Below, piece by piece: positions 48,416 through 55,605 of a stretch of DNA of 64,000 nucleotides. The notes under the pieces were generated by a model. The model was given only the letters and a program-made list of their open reading frames with translations. It was not told the origin of the DNA and did no database searches. Positions within the stretch are counted from its first letter, which is position 1, and every line of letters starts with the position of its first letter. The stretch is from positions 42,605-106,604 of the forward strand of contig JANQHD010000018.1 in the NCBI GenBank assembly GCA_028282805.1. The letters are read 5' to 3'. The stretch is from Phycisphaeraceae bacterium (lineage in GTDB: Bacteria > Planctomycetota > Phycisphaerae > Phycisphaerales > Zrk34). Made by a program: the position numbers and the translations under genes.

Positions 48416-48664
48416 GTTGGGTTTGTATGTTATCGTCCGTTCGCCCGGGCAGGGTGGGGTAGTGACTCCATCGGTTCAGACAAGACGCTTGCTCGAGGCC
48501 GGGGATTGCACCGAATCGCGCTTGCGGCGGTTGTGCCGCGCTTTTGCGCGGGCGCTTTCGCTGCCTTTGCGTCGCCTCGACGCCGCGCTGAACAATCCGG
48601 ACAACCATATTACGACTTATTTCCCGTTTAAACCCTTCAAAGCGCACAAAACCGAGATTTATCC
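48416..48664. other. Intergenic region upstream of the Tad run
   Basis: The divergent spacer between cpaF (minus) and the PEP-CTERM gene (plus) is 342 bp in all, including the promoter region described next. I see no convincing gene: short frames on both strands lack ribosome sites and family-like sequence. No clear promoter for the Tad run was found, though GATAAC near 48436 on the minus strand is a weak -10 candidate. Confidence 0.5.
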
Positions 48665-48704
48665 TTGATTCCACGCCGGTATGGGGTACTTTATCGGCGT
48701 GGAA
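48665..48704 (+). promoter_or_regulatory. Putative promoter with flanking inverted repeat
   Basis: TTGATT (48665-48670), a 16-bp spacer and TACTTT (48687-48692) form a possible promoter. Perfect arms TTCCACGCCG (48669-48678) and CGGCGTGGAA (48695-48704) bracket the -10, as an operator or a 5' hairpin would. Confidence 0.4.
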
Positions 48705-48757
48705 GTGAGGGTGAGCTGCACGGATGCCGCAATCACCAGCACTTAGGGGAGACGCTC

Positions 48758-49444
48758 ATGGCCTCACTTTCCGACCGTTCGCACGCCGGGACTCCAGCTT
48801 CATCCAAGTTCAACCACAGGCTCAGCGCGTACGCCGCCGCTGCGGGTGCGAGTCTGGTCGCAGCCAGCACCGCCGATGCGGCGATCCAGTTCAGCGGCCC
48901 GCAGAACATCCCGCTGACGTCGAACCCGTTCCCGACGTTCTTGCCGATCGACATCGACGGCGGGGGGTATGACCTGGCTTTGAACATCAACCCCAGCTTC
49001 GGGAACCCGAGCAACCGCGTCCTGCTCGCCAGCGGCGGGATCTACGGCAACTCGGTGGCCACCGTGAGCTACCCGGTCGTGCCGCCGCCCGGCAACATCC
49101 GCGTGGCGAACCTCGCGCCCTCGTCCAGCGTCGGCACGAACACGGCCTTCGGCTCCGGCGGCGTCATGGCTTCGTATTTCACCAGCCCGGGGACGAACCC
49201 CACCGGGCCCTGGAACGGGCCGACCGTCGGTTACCTCGGCTTCAAGCTCGCCGGCAACCTCAACGGCTGGATGAAGATCACCATCACCAGCCCGCAGTTG
49301 GACCTGACGGTCAACGAGTGGGCCTGGGAAACCACGCCCGGCGCGCCGATCCACGTTGCTGACATCCCCGAACCCAGCGCCGTCGCCACGCTCGCCCTCG
49401 GCGCCGTCGGCGTGTTGGCTCGCCGCCGCAAGAAGGCCGGGTAA
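48758..49444 (+). CDS. PEP-CTERM surface protein
   Basis: The protein has 228 residues. The start at 48758 has AGGGGAGA upstream. An N-terminal signal-like segment (LSAYAAAAGASLVAASTADAA), a Gly/Asn/Pro-rich beta domain and the C-terminal sorting signal IPEPSAVATLALGAVGVLARRRKKAG are present. PEP-CTERM proteins are cut and anchored by exosortase; none is in this window. A terminator follows. Confidence 0.85.
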   Translation: MASLSDRSHAGTPASSKFNHRLSAYAAAAGASLVAASTADAAIQFSGPQNIPLTSNPFPTFLPIDIDGGGYDLALNINPSFGNPSNRVLLASGGIYGNSVATVSYPVVPPPGNIRVANLAPSSSVGTNTAFGSGGVMASYFTSPGTNPTGPWNGPTVGYLGFKLAGNLNGWMKITITSPQLDLTVNEWAWETTPGAPIHVADIPEPSAVATLALGAVGVLARRRKKAG

Positions 49445-49476
49445 GCACCACAACGCCTCGCGATCGATTTCCACCG

Positions 49477-49503
49477 CGCTCCCCATATGGGGGGCGTTTT
49501 TTA
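49477..49503 (+). terminator. Intrinsic terminator after the PEP-CTERM gene
   Basis: CGCTCCCC and GGGGGGCG form an 8-bp stem (one T-G pair) around loop ATAT, followed by seven T. Confidence 0.85.
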
Positions 49504-49548
49504 CCCAAGCTGCCCCCGCTCGCGGTAGCCTCCGTTACGATTATTAAT

Positions 49549-49565
49549 AACCGCACCATGCGGTT
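49549..49565. other. Small hairpin upstream of the porin promoter
   Basis: AACCGCA (49549-49555) and TGCGGTT (49559-49565) form a 7-bp hairpin in an AT-richer spacer. There is no T-run and its role is unknown. Confidence 0.35.
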
Positions 49566-49589
49566 TGGTTAACCATGCGCCGCGGCGAG

Positions 49590-49619
49590 TTGACACCGAT
49601 GCGTGGCTAGCGTTAAGCT
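49590..49619 (+). promoter_or_regulatory. Putative sigma70 promoter of the porin gene
   Basis: A perfect TTGACA (49590-49595) and TAAGCT (49614-49619) are separated by 18 bp. The DtxR-type palindrome begins 3 bp downstream. Confidence 0.5.
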
Positions 49620-49621
49620 AG

Positions 49622-49643
49622 AAAGTTAGGTGGACCTAACTTT
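49622..49643. promoter_or_regulatory. DtxR/MntR-type operator upstream of the porin
   Basis: Arms AAAGTTAGGT and ACCTAACTTT are exact reverse complements around a central GG (22 bp). The core TTAGGTNNACCTAA also occurs upstream of the metal ABC transporter at 50952. The form agrees with DtxR/TroR/MntR-family boxes. Confidence 0.75.
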
Positions 49644-49690
49644 TAGGCTTGGCAGCTGTCTTTTGGCAGCCCCAGTCAGGAAGGAATGAG

Positions 49691-50848
49691 TTGTTGATCA
49701 CGAAGTACAAGCAGTGGGTTACGTTCATCTTCGCCTCGACGTGTTTGGCCGCGCAGGCGATGGCTCAGGAGTCGGCCAGCACCTGGATCGACCCCGATCC
49801 GCTCGCCGACCTGCTCGCGCCTCTCGCCGGTGCGCAGCAGGCCTTGGCTGAGCAGACCGGCCTCGAGGTCGAACTCGGCTACACGCTGATCGGGCAGCAC
49901 GCCTCCCGGGCGGAAGACGATGCGCGCGGCTTGCTCAGCGGCAGTTTCGACATCGCCGGTCATTGGGCGCCAATCGACGGCGGTGCGCTCGGCTTCCTCG
50001 TCGAGGGCGGCCAGGTCATCGACCACAACCGCAGCGAAGACCTGTCGGCCAACATCGGCTCGGGCTTCGGCGTCAACGACGACCTGGATAACACCGCCAT
50101 CGCCATGACCGAGTTGTGGTGGGAGCACCTGCTGTTCGACGGGGCGGTCACCGTCACGCTCGGCAAGGTCGACCAGACCGCGTTCTTCGACGCCAACGCG
50201 CTGGCCAACGACGAGACCGCGCAGTTCCTCGCCACGCCTTTGGTCAACAGCCCCGCCGTCGCCTTCCCCGACAACGGCCCCGGCGCGGTGGTCCGCATCG
50301 ACCCCTGCGAACACTTCTACGTACAGCTCGGCGTCGGGCACAGCGAAGCCGTCGCCTCGCGCGCCTCGTTCGACACGCTCAGCCGCCACCACCTGTTCGG
50401 CGCGGTCGAGGTCGGCCTCAAGCCCGAGTTCGCCGACCGGCCCGGCGAGTACCGCTTGCTTTTGTGGAACACACAAGCCGACGGCACCAGCTCGCGCGGC
50501 TTTTCCATCAGCTGCGACCAGCACGTGACCGAACGCGTCATCGTGTTCGCACGCTTCAGCGACGCCGATCACGACGTGGTCGACTTCAAGCGATTCGTTT
50601 CGGCCGGTTGCGGCCTGGTCGAACCGATCGCGGGGCGGACCGACGACCTGCTCGCGGCGGGTTTTGCGTGGGCCGACCCCAGCGACCCGACGCGGCGCGA
50701 AGAGACGATCCTCGAAACCTTCTACCGGGCGCAGCTGACCGAATCGGTCGCCCTGACCGGCGATGTGCAGGTCGTGTTGAACCCCGCCGACGCGGTCGAT
50801 GATGAATCGGTGGTCGTGGTCGGGTTCCGCCTGCAACTCACGCAATAA
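49691..50848 (+). CDS. OprB-family porin, likely metal-regulated
   Basis: The protein has about 385 residues. TTG at 49691 or 49694 must be the start: AGGAAGGA (49679-49686) is well placed, and no ATG or GTG is available in frame. A signal peptide (VTFIFASTCLAAQAMA) is followed by an OprB-type beta-barrel with LGKVDQTAFFDANALANDETAQFL and the C-terminal strand VVVVGFRLQLTQ. OprB was named for carbohydrates, but here a DtxR-type operator and the following metal ABC operon suggest a manganese or other divalent-metal channel, as MnoP is in Bradyrhizobium. A tiny ATG frame (49686) overlaps the start. Confidence 0.82.
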   Translation: MLITKYKQWVTFIFASTCLAAQAMAQESASTWIDPDPLADLLAPLAGAQQALAEQTGLEVELGYTLIGQHASRAEDDARGLLSGSFDIAGHWAPIDGGALGFLVEGGQVIDHNRSEDLSANIGSGFGVNDDLDNTAIAMTELWWEHLLFDGAVTVTLGKVDQTAFFDANALANDETAQFLATPLVNSPAVAFPDNGPGAVVRIDPCEHFYVQLGVGHSEAVASRASFDTLSRHHLFGAVEVGLKPEFADRPGEYRLLLWNTQADGTSSRGFSISCDQHVTERVIVFARFSDADHDVVDFKRFVSAGCGLVEPIAGRTDDLLAAGFAWADPSDPTRREETILETFYRAQLTESVALTGDVQVVLNPADAVDDESVVVVGFRLQLTQ

Positions 50849-50923
50849 AGCCTATTGCGCGACGCGCATTTGGGTGATGGGGTGGCTTGCCTGAAAAGCG
50901 CGGTTTCGGCGTGAAATCGCTGT

Positions 50924-50952
50924 TTGACGGGATGCAATGGAACCGCTAATAT
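50924..50952 (+). promoter_or_regulatory. Sigma70 promoter of the metal ABC operon
   Basis: TTGACG (50924-50929), a 17-bp spacer and TAATAT (50947-50952). The DtxR-type palindrome abuts the -10, an ideal place for repression. Confidence 0.65.
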
Positions 50953-50967
50953 TTAGGTGTACCTAAA
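50952..50967. promoter_or_regulatory. DtxR/MntR-type operator of the metal ABC operon
   Basis: TTTAGGTGTACCTAAA: perfect 7-bp arms around GT, sharing the TTAGGTNNACCTAA core with 49622-49643. It overlaps the last base of the -10 element and precedes the lipoprotein gene by 59 bp. Confidence 0.8.
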
Positions 50968-51026
50968 CTATTGATTTGGCGGCCCTATTGGTGGTCGCTG
51001 AACTCACCACACGATGGAGTCATTTG

Positions 51027-52025
51027 ATGAAGCTTGGATCGATATTACCGCTGTCGTTGTTTGCCTGCTTGTCGGTTGGTGCGCTGTTCGCTGTGCTGCC
51101 CGGATGTGGCACGGAAGAGGAGCCGCAAGCCAATGGCACTTATCGCATCGTCACCACCACGGGCATGGTCGCCGACATCGTCCGCCGGGTCGCCGGCGAG
51201 CGGGCCGAGGTGGTCAACCTGATGGGCGAGGGCGTCGACCCGCACCTGTACACGCCCACGCGCAGCGACATGGCGCAGCTGCTCGAAGCCGACCTGGTCT
51301 TCTACTCGGGCCTGATGCTCGAAGGGCAGATGACCGACACGCTCGAACAGGCGCGCCAGAGCCGGCCGGTGGTCGCGGTGACCGAAAGCATCGACAAGCG
51401 CTACCTGCTCGACCACGCCGAGTACGCCAACCAGCCGGACCCGCACGTGTGGATGGACGTGGCGGCCTGGAGCAAGTGCGTGGAGGTGGTCGGCGACACC
51501 CTCGCCGAGTTCGACCCCGAGCACGCCGACGAATACCGCGCCAACGCCACGGCGTACCTCGCGCAGCTCGACAAGCTCGACGCGTACGTCAAGCGCGTCA
51601 TCGCCTCGGTGCCCGAGGGCCGGCGCGTACTGATCACCGCGCACGACGCGTTCGGTTACTTCGGCCGGGCCAACCACTTGAAGGTCATGGGCATCCAGGG
51701 CATCAGCACCGAGTCCGAAGCGGGGCTGGATGACATCAACCGGATGGTCAAGTTCCTCGTCGACCACAAGGTCGGCGCGGTGTTCGTCGAGTCGAGCGTG
51801 TCCGAGAAGTACGTGCGGGCGCTGATCGAAGGCGCCGGGTCGCACGGCCACACCGTGACCATCGGCGGCGAGCTGTTCTCCGACGCCATGGGCGCCGCGG
51901 GCACCTACGAAGGCACCTACATCGGCATGATCGACCACAACGCCACGACCATCGCCCGCGCCCTCGGTGGCGAAGCGCCCGCCAGGGGTTACCAGGGCAA
52001 GCTGAACGCGGCGGGCTCGCACTGA
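51027..52025 (+). CDS. Metal-binding lipoprotein of a TroA/ZnuA-type ABC transporter
   Basis: The protein has 332 residues; GGAG precedes the ATG. A lipoprotein signal ends at LPGC (Cys27). Predicted metal ligands of this cluster A-I family are His73 (GVDPH), His140 (PDPHVW), His206 (TAHDAFGYF) and Asp303 (MIDHN), the HHHD set of TroA. That set accepts Mn, Zn or Fe. It lacks the long His-rich loop of zinc-specific ZnuA. It delivers metal to the permeases encoded downstream. A DtxR-type operator controls its promoter. Confidence 0.95.
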   Translation: MKLGSILPLSLFACLSVGALFAVLPGCGTEEEPQANGTYRIVTTTGMVADIVRRVAGERAEVVNLMGEGVDPHLYTPTRSDMAQLLEADLVFYSGLMLEGQMTDTLEQARQSRPVVAVTESIDKRYLLDHAEYANQPDPHVWMDVAAWSKCVEVVGDTLAEFDPEHADEYRANATAYLAQLDKLDAYVKRVIASVPEGRRVLITAHDAFGYFGRANHLKVMGIQGISTESEAGLDDINRMVKFLVDHKVGAVFVESSVSEKYVRALIEGAGSHGHTVTIGGELFSDAMGAAGTYEGTYIGMIDHNATTIARALGGEAPARGYQGKLNAAGSH

Positions 52026-52035
52026 GCGTTGTAAC

Positions 52036-52881
52036 ATGTCCCTCATGACCAACCACACCCCGCAGCGCCTGCACGCCGATGCGTGTGAACTGCCGCAGCG
52101 CCAAGTGCCCAGGCACCCGGCCGACGCGCCGCTGTCGATCCACGACATGACCGTCGCCTACCACCGCAAGCCGGTGCTGTGGGACGTCGACCTCGACATC
52201 CCGCAGGGCAAGCTGGTGGGCATCGTCGGGCCCAACGGCGCGGGCAAGAGCACGCTGCTCAAGGCCGCGCTCGACCTGGTGCCCAAGGTGTCGGGGCGGG
52301 TGCTGGTGTACGGCAAGCCCTACAAGAAGCAGCGCCGCATGGTGGCGTACGTGCCGCAGCGCGAGAGCGTGGACTGGGACTTCCCCGTCGATGCGCTCGA
52401 CGTGGTGACCATGGGCACGTACGGCCGGATCGGCTGGTGCGTGCCCGTGTTCCGCAAGCACCGCCGCGCGGCGCTCGAGGCGCTGGAGCGCGTGGGCATG
52501 GCCGACTACGCCCACCGGCAGATCAGCCAGCTCTCCGGCGGCCAGCAGCAGCGCGTGTTCCTCGCGCGGGCGCTGGTGCAGGACGCGCAGCTTTACCTGA
52601 TGGACGAGCCGTTCGCCGGCGTCGACGCCGCGACCGAACGCGCGATCGTCACGCTGCTGCACGACCTGCGGGCGGCGGGGCGGACGGTGCTCGTCGTCCA
52701 CCACGACCTGCAAACCGTGCGCGAGTACTTCGATCAGTTGATCCTGTTGAACATGCGCGTCGTCGCCCACGGGCCGACCGACGAGGTGTTCACCGACGCG
52801 AACCTGCACGCGACGTACGGCGGCCGGCTGACGCTGCTGAGCGAGGCCGCCGAGGCGCTGGCCCAACAGGAAAGGCCCTGA
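52036..52881 (+). CDS. ATP-binding subunit of the metal ABC transporter
   Basis: The protein has 281 residues. Walker A GPNGAGKST, Q-loop in YVPQRESVDWDFP, signature LSGGQQQRV, Walker B LYLMDEPFAGVD and the H-loop VVHHD are all present. It starts 10 bp after the lipoprotein stop, and the permease GTG follows 2 bp after its stop. About 35 residues precede the ABC domain, a longer N-terminus than usual. Confidence 0.96.
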   Translation: MSLMTNHTPQRLHADACELPQRQVPRHPADAPLSIHDMTVAYHRKPVLWDVDLDIPQGKLVGIVGPNGAGKSTLLKAALDLVPKVSGRVLVYGKPYKKQRRMVAYVPQRESVDWDFPVDALDVVTMGTYGRIGWCVPVFRKHRRAALEALERVGMADYAHRQISQLSGGQQQRVFLARALVQDAQLYLMDEPFAGVDAATERAIVTLLHDLRAAGRTVLVVHHDLQTVREYFDQLILLNMRVVAHGPTDEVFTDANLHATYGGRLTLLSEAAEALAQQERP

Positions 52882-52883
52882 CC

Positions 52884-54272
52884 GTGAACGCTGCGCTACT
52901 CACGCTCGCGGCGTTGCCCGGATGGTCGGCCGTGGTCGATGCGCTATTGCTGAAAGAACACAACACACGCGTGGTGGTGTTGGGCGTGACGTGCCTGGGG
53001 CTGGCCGCGGGCGTGGCGGGCACATTTTTGCTGTTGCGCAAGCGCTCGCTGACCGCCGATGCGCTGGCGCACGCGACGCTGCCGGGCGTGGCGCTGGGTT
53101 TTATCGTGATGGTGCTCGCTGGCGGCTCGGGCAAGTCGATGCCGGGCCTGCTGGTCGGGGCGTTCGTGTTCGGCTTGCTGGGCATGGGCTGGCTGATGGC
53201 CATCCGCCGCACGACCCGCTTGAAGGACGACGCGGCGCTCGGCATCGTGCTGAGCGTGACGTTCGGCCTGGGCATGGCGCTGGTGAAGATCGCCGAGACC
53301 ACGCCCGGCGGCAGCGCCGCGGGGCTCGACCGGTTCATCGTGGGCCGGGCCGCTTCGATGCTCGAAGCCGAGGCGATCTGGCTCCCCGTCGCCGCGGTCG
53401 TGGTGACGCTCGTGGCGTTGTTGTTGTTTAAGGAGTTGAAGCTGCTGTGCTTCGACGGCGCGTACGGCGCGACGCAGGGTTGGCCGACGGGCCTGCTCGA
53501 TGCGCTGCTGATGGGGCTGGTGCTCGCGGTGACGGTGATCGGCCTGCAATCGGTGGGCATGCTGTTGGTCGTGGCGCTGCTGATCGTGCCCGCCGCGGCG
53601 GCGCGGTTCTGGACGCAACGCCTCGGCGTCATGGTCGTCGTCGCCGGCGTGATCGGCATGGTCAGCGGCTACCTCGGCGCGATCGCCAGCGCGCTGTTCG
53701 CCAACGCGCCGACCGGGCCCATCATCGTGCTGCTGTGCAGCGTGATGTTCGGGGTATCGCTCGTGTTCGGCGCGCGGCGGGGCGTGGTGGTGCGGGTCGC
53801 GCGTCACGTGCGGCTGGCCCGCCGCATCGGCCGCCAGCACCTGCTGCGGGCGCTGTACGAGATGCACGAAGGCACCGACGGCGTCGGGCACGTGAGCCGA
53901 TCGCGGCTGATGCGCGCCCGTTCGTGGTCGGCCGGGCAGCTGCGCCGGTTGATGGTGCGGCTCGTGCGCGAGGGGTTGATCCGCCGGGCGGCTGATGGCT
54001 CGGCGGCGCTGACCGAACAGGGGCGGGTCGCGGCGCGGCGGTACGTGCGCAACCACCGGTTGTGGGAGATGTACCTCATCGAACACGCCGACATCGCGCC
54101 CAGCCACGTCGACCGCGACGCCGACGCCATCGAGCACGTGCTCGGCGACGCCATGATCGAACGCCTCGAACAGCTGCTCGCCCAGCGCTTCCCGCAGATG
54201 GCCCTGCCCGCCAGCCCGCACCCGATCGACTTTGTCGACGCAAGAGAAACGAGGCCCGCCGATGTCCGTTGA
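52884..54272 (+). CDS. Metal ABC permease fused to a DtxR-like domain (first)
   Basis: The protein has 462 residues. GTG 52884 lies behind GGAAAGG. Residues 1-297 form an ABC-3 permease with about eight helices. After residue 305 a soluble domain begins: a winged-helix part (about 317-385, HLLRALYEM...GQLRRLMVRLVREGLIRR...LTEQGRVAA) and a metal/dimerisation part with HRLWEMYL (His391, Glu395) and DADAIEH (Asp414, Glu417, His418). This matches the N-terminal two domains of DtxR/MntR. The position of DtxR His98 is Asp410, and the DPHG tail motif is degraded. It may sense metal at the membrane. Confidence 0.93.
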   Translation: MNAALLTLAALPGWSAVVDALLLKEHNTRVVVLGVTCLGLAAGVAGTFLLLRKRSLTADALAHATLPGVALGFIVMVLAGGSGKSMPGLLVGAFVFGLLGMGWLMAIRRTTRLKDDAALGIVLSVTFGLGMALVKIAETTPGGSAAGLDRFIVGRAASMLEAEAIWLPVAAVVVTLVALLLFKELKLLCFDGAYGATQGWPTGLLDALLMGLVLAVTVIGLQSVGMLLVVALLIVPAAAARFWTQRLGVMVVVAGVIGMVSGYLGAIASALFANAPTGPIIVLLCSVMFGVSLVFGARRGVVVRVARHVRLARRIGRQHLLRALYEMHEGTDGVGHVSRSRLMRARSWSAGQLRRLMVRLVREGLIRRAADGSAALTEQGRVAARRYVRNHRLWEMYLIEHADIAPSHVDRDADAIEHVLGDAMIERLEQLLAQRFPQMALPASPHPIDFVDARETRPADVR

Positions 54273-55581
54273 GGTGCAGATCGGCGTCTGGGTCGCCGTG
54301 CTCGGCTCGCTGTGCGCGGTGGCGTGCGCAGTGCCGGGCACGCTGCTGGTGCTGCGCAGGCAGAGCATGATGGGCGACGCGATCAGCCACACCGTGTTGC
54401 CGGGCCTGGCCATCGCTTTTCTCATCACGCACTCGCGCGACCCGCTGCCGATGTTCATCGGCGCGGTGTTGATCGGGTTGCTGACCGCGCTGGCCGTGCA
54501 GTGGGTCCAGCGCCTCGGCCGCATGGACTCCGGCACCTCGATGGGCGTGGTGTTCACCACGCTGTTCGCGCTGGGCATCGTGCTGATGAGCGGCGACCTG
54601 CTCCGGTCGGTCGACCTCGACGCCAAGTGCGTGCTGTACGGCAACGTCGACGCGGCCGCGAGCAGCATCATCCTCAAACAGGTCGCCGTGCCGCGTGAGC
54701 TGTGGACGCTCGGAGGCGTGCTCGCGATGAACGCGTTGCTGGTCGGCGTGTTCTACAAGGAGTTCAAGGTCAGCGCGTTCGACCCGGCGCTGGCCGACTC
54801 GCTGGGCATCTCCAGCCGGGCCATGCACTACCTGCTGATGACGATGACCGCGATCACCACGGTCGCGGCGTTCGAGGTCGTCGGCAGCATCATCGTGATC
54901 GCAATGCTCATCGTGCCCGCGGCCACGGCGTACCTGCTGACCGACCGCTTCGGGTGGATGTTCGTGTGGAGCGTGGTGTTCGGCGTGCTCGCCGTGATAG
55001 GGGGCACCGTCGCCGCGGTGACCGTGCCGACGTGGTTCGGTTACACGGCCACGGTCAGCGCCGGGGCGATGGCGGTGGCGGGGGGGCTGCTGTTTGTCGG
55101 GGTGTGGTTCGCATCGCCGAGGCACGGACTGGCCAGCAAGTACGTCCACCGCGCCGCGATGTCGCTGCGCGTGCTGCGCGAAGACGTGCTGGGCTTGTTG
55201 TATCGGCTGGAAGAGATGCGGGTCGTCGACCACGCGGAGGGCACGCCGCGGTTCTTGCGTCGGGTGCTCGACGCCGGGCCGATCGCGTCGCGGCTTGCGC
55301 TGCGAGCGTTGGAGCGGCGCGGGTTGATCTGCGCCACGGCCGGGGTTTACGCGCTGACCGACGCCGGCCGCGACCGCGCCCGGCGGCTGGTGCGCACCCA
55401 CCGCCTGTGGGAGAGCTACCTCGCGCACCATATGCATATCCCCGTCGACCACGTGCACGGCTCGGCGGAGGTGCTGGAACACGTCACCACCGACGAGATG
55501 CAGGACCGCCTGGCCGACGAGACCGCGCAACCCATGTATGACCCCCACGGCAAGCGCGTGCCGCCGGCCGGCCGTGAGTGA
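54262..55581 (+). CDS. Metal ABC permease fused to a DtxR-like domain (second)
   Basis: The protein has 439 residues. ATG 54262 overlaps the previous gene by 11 bp. Residues 1-285 form an ABC-3 permease. From about 298 a DtxR-like domain follows with a winged helix (VLREDVLGLLYRLEE...LALRALERRGLI...LTDAGRDRA) and a complete metal-ligand set by alignment to DtxR: His380, Glu384, His399, Glu403, Glu406 and His407; Glu403 matches the Mn-specific MntR choice over Cys in DtxR. It ends with the family signature DPHGKRVP. With the first permease it would form a heterodimer carrying two regulator domains. Confidence 0.94.
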   Translation: MSVEVQIGVWVAVLGSLCAVACAVPGTLLVLRRQSMMGDAISHTVLPGLAIAFLITHSRDPLPMFIGAVLIGLLTALAVQWVQRLGRMDSGTSMGVVFTTLFALGIVLMSGDLLRSVDLDAKCVLYGNVDAAASSIILKQVAVPRELWTLGGVLAMNALLVGVFYKEFKVSAFDPALADSLGISSRAMHYLLMTMTAITTVAAFEVVGSIIVIAMLIVPAATAYLLTDRFGWMFVWSVVFGVLAVIGGTVAAVTVPTWFGYTATVSAGAMAVAGGLLFVGVWFASPRHGLASKYVHRAAMSLRVLREDVLGLLYRLEEMRVVDHAEGTPRFLRRVLDAGPIASRLALRALERRGLICATAGVYALTDAGRDRARRLVRTHRLWESYLAHHMHIPVDHVHGSAEVLEHVTTDEMQDRLADETAQPMYDPHGKRVPPAGRE

Positions 55582-55605
55582 ATAGCTTGACGTCGCGCCG
55601 CCGGG

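Noticed and set aside
48390..48668. A 92-codon plus-strand frame upstream of the PEP-CTERM gene
   Set aside because: It overlaps the cpaF start, has no ribosome site, and its sequence resembles no known protein.
49686..49697. ATG AGT TGT TGA as the true start region of the porin gene
   Set aside because: The ATG is out of frame with the signal peptide and ends after three codons. It may affect initiation but is not the porin start.
50952..50967. The palindrome as a Fur or Zur box
   Set aside because: Fur and Zur boxes are longer and AT-rich with GATAAT- or GTTATA-like units. TTAGGTNNACCTAA fits DtxR-type boxes, and DtxR-type domains are encoded in the same operon.
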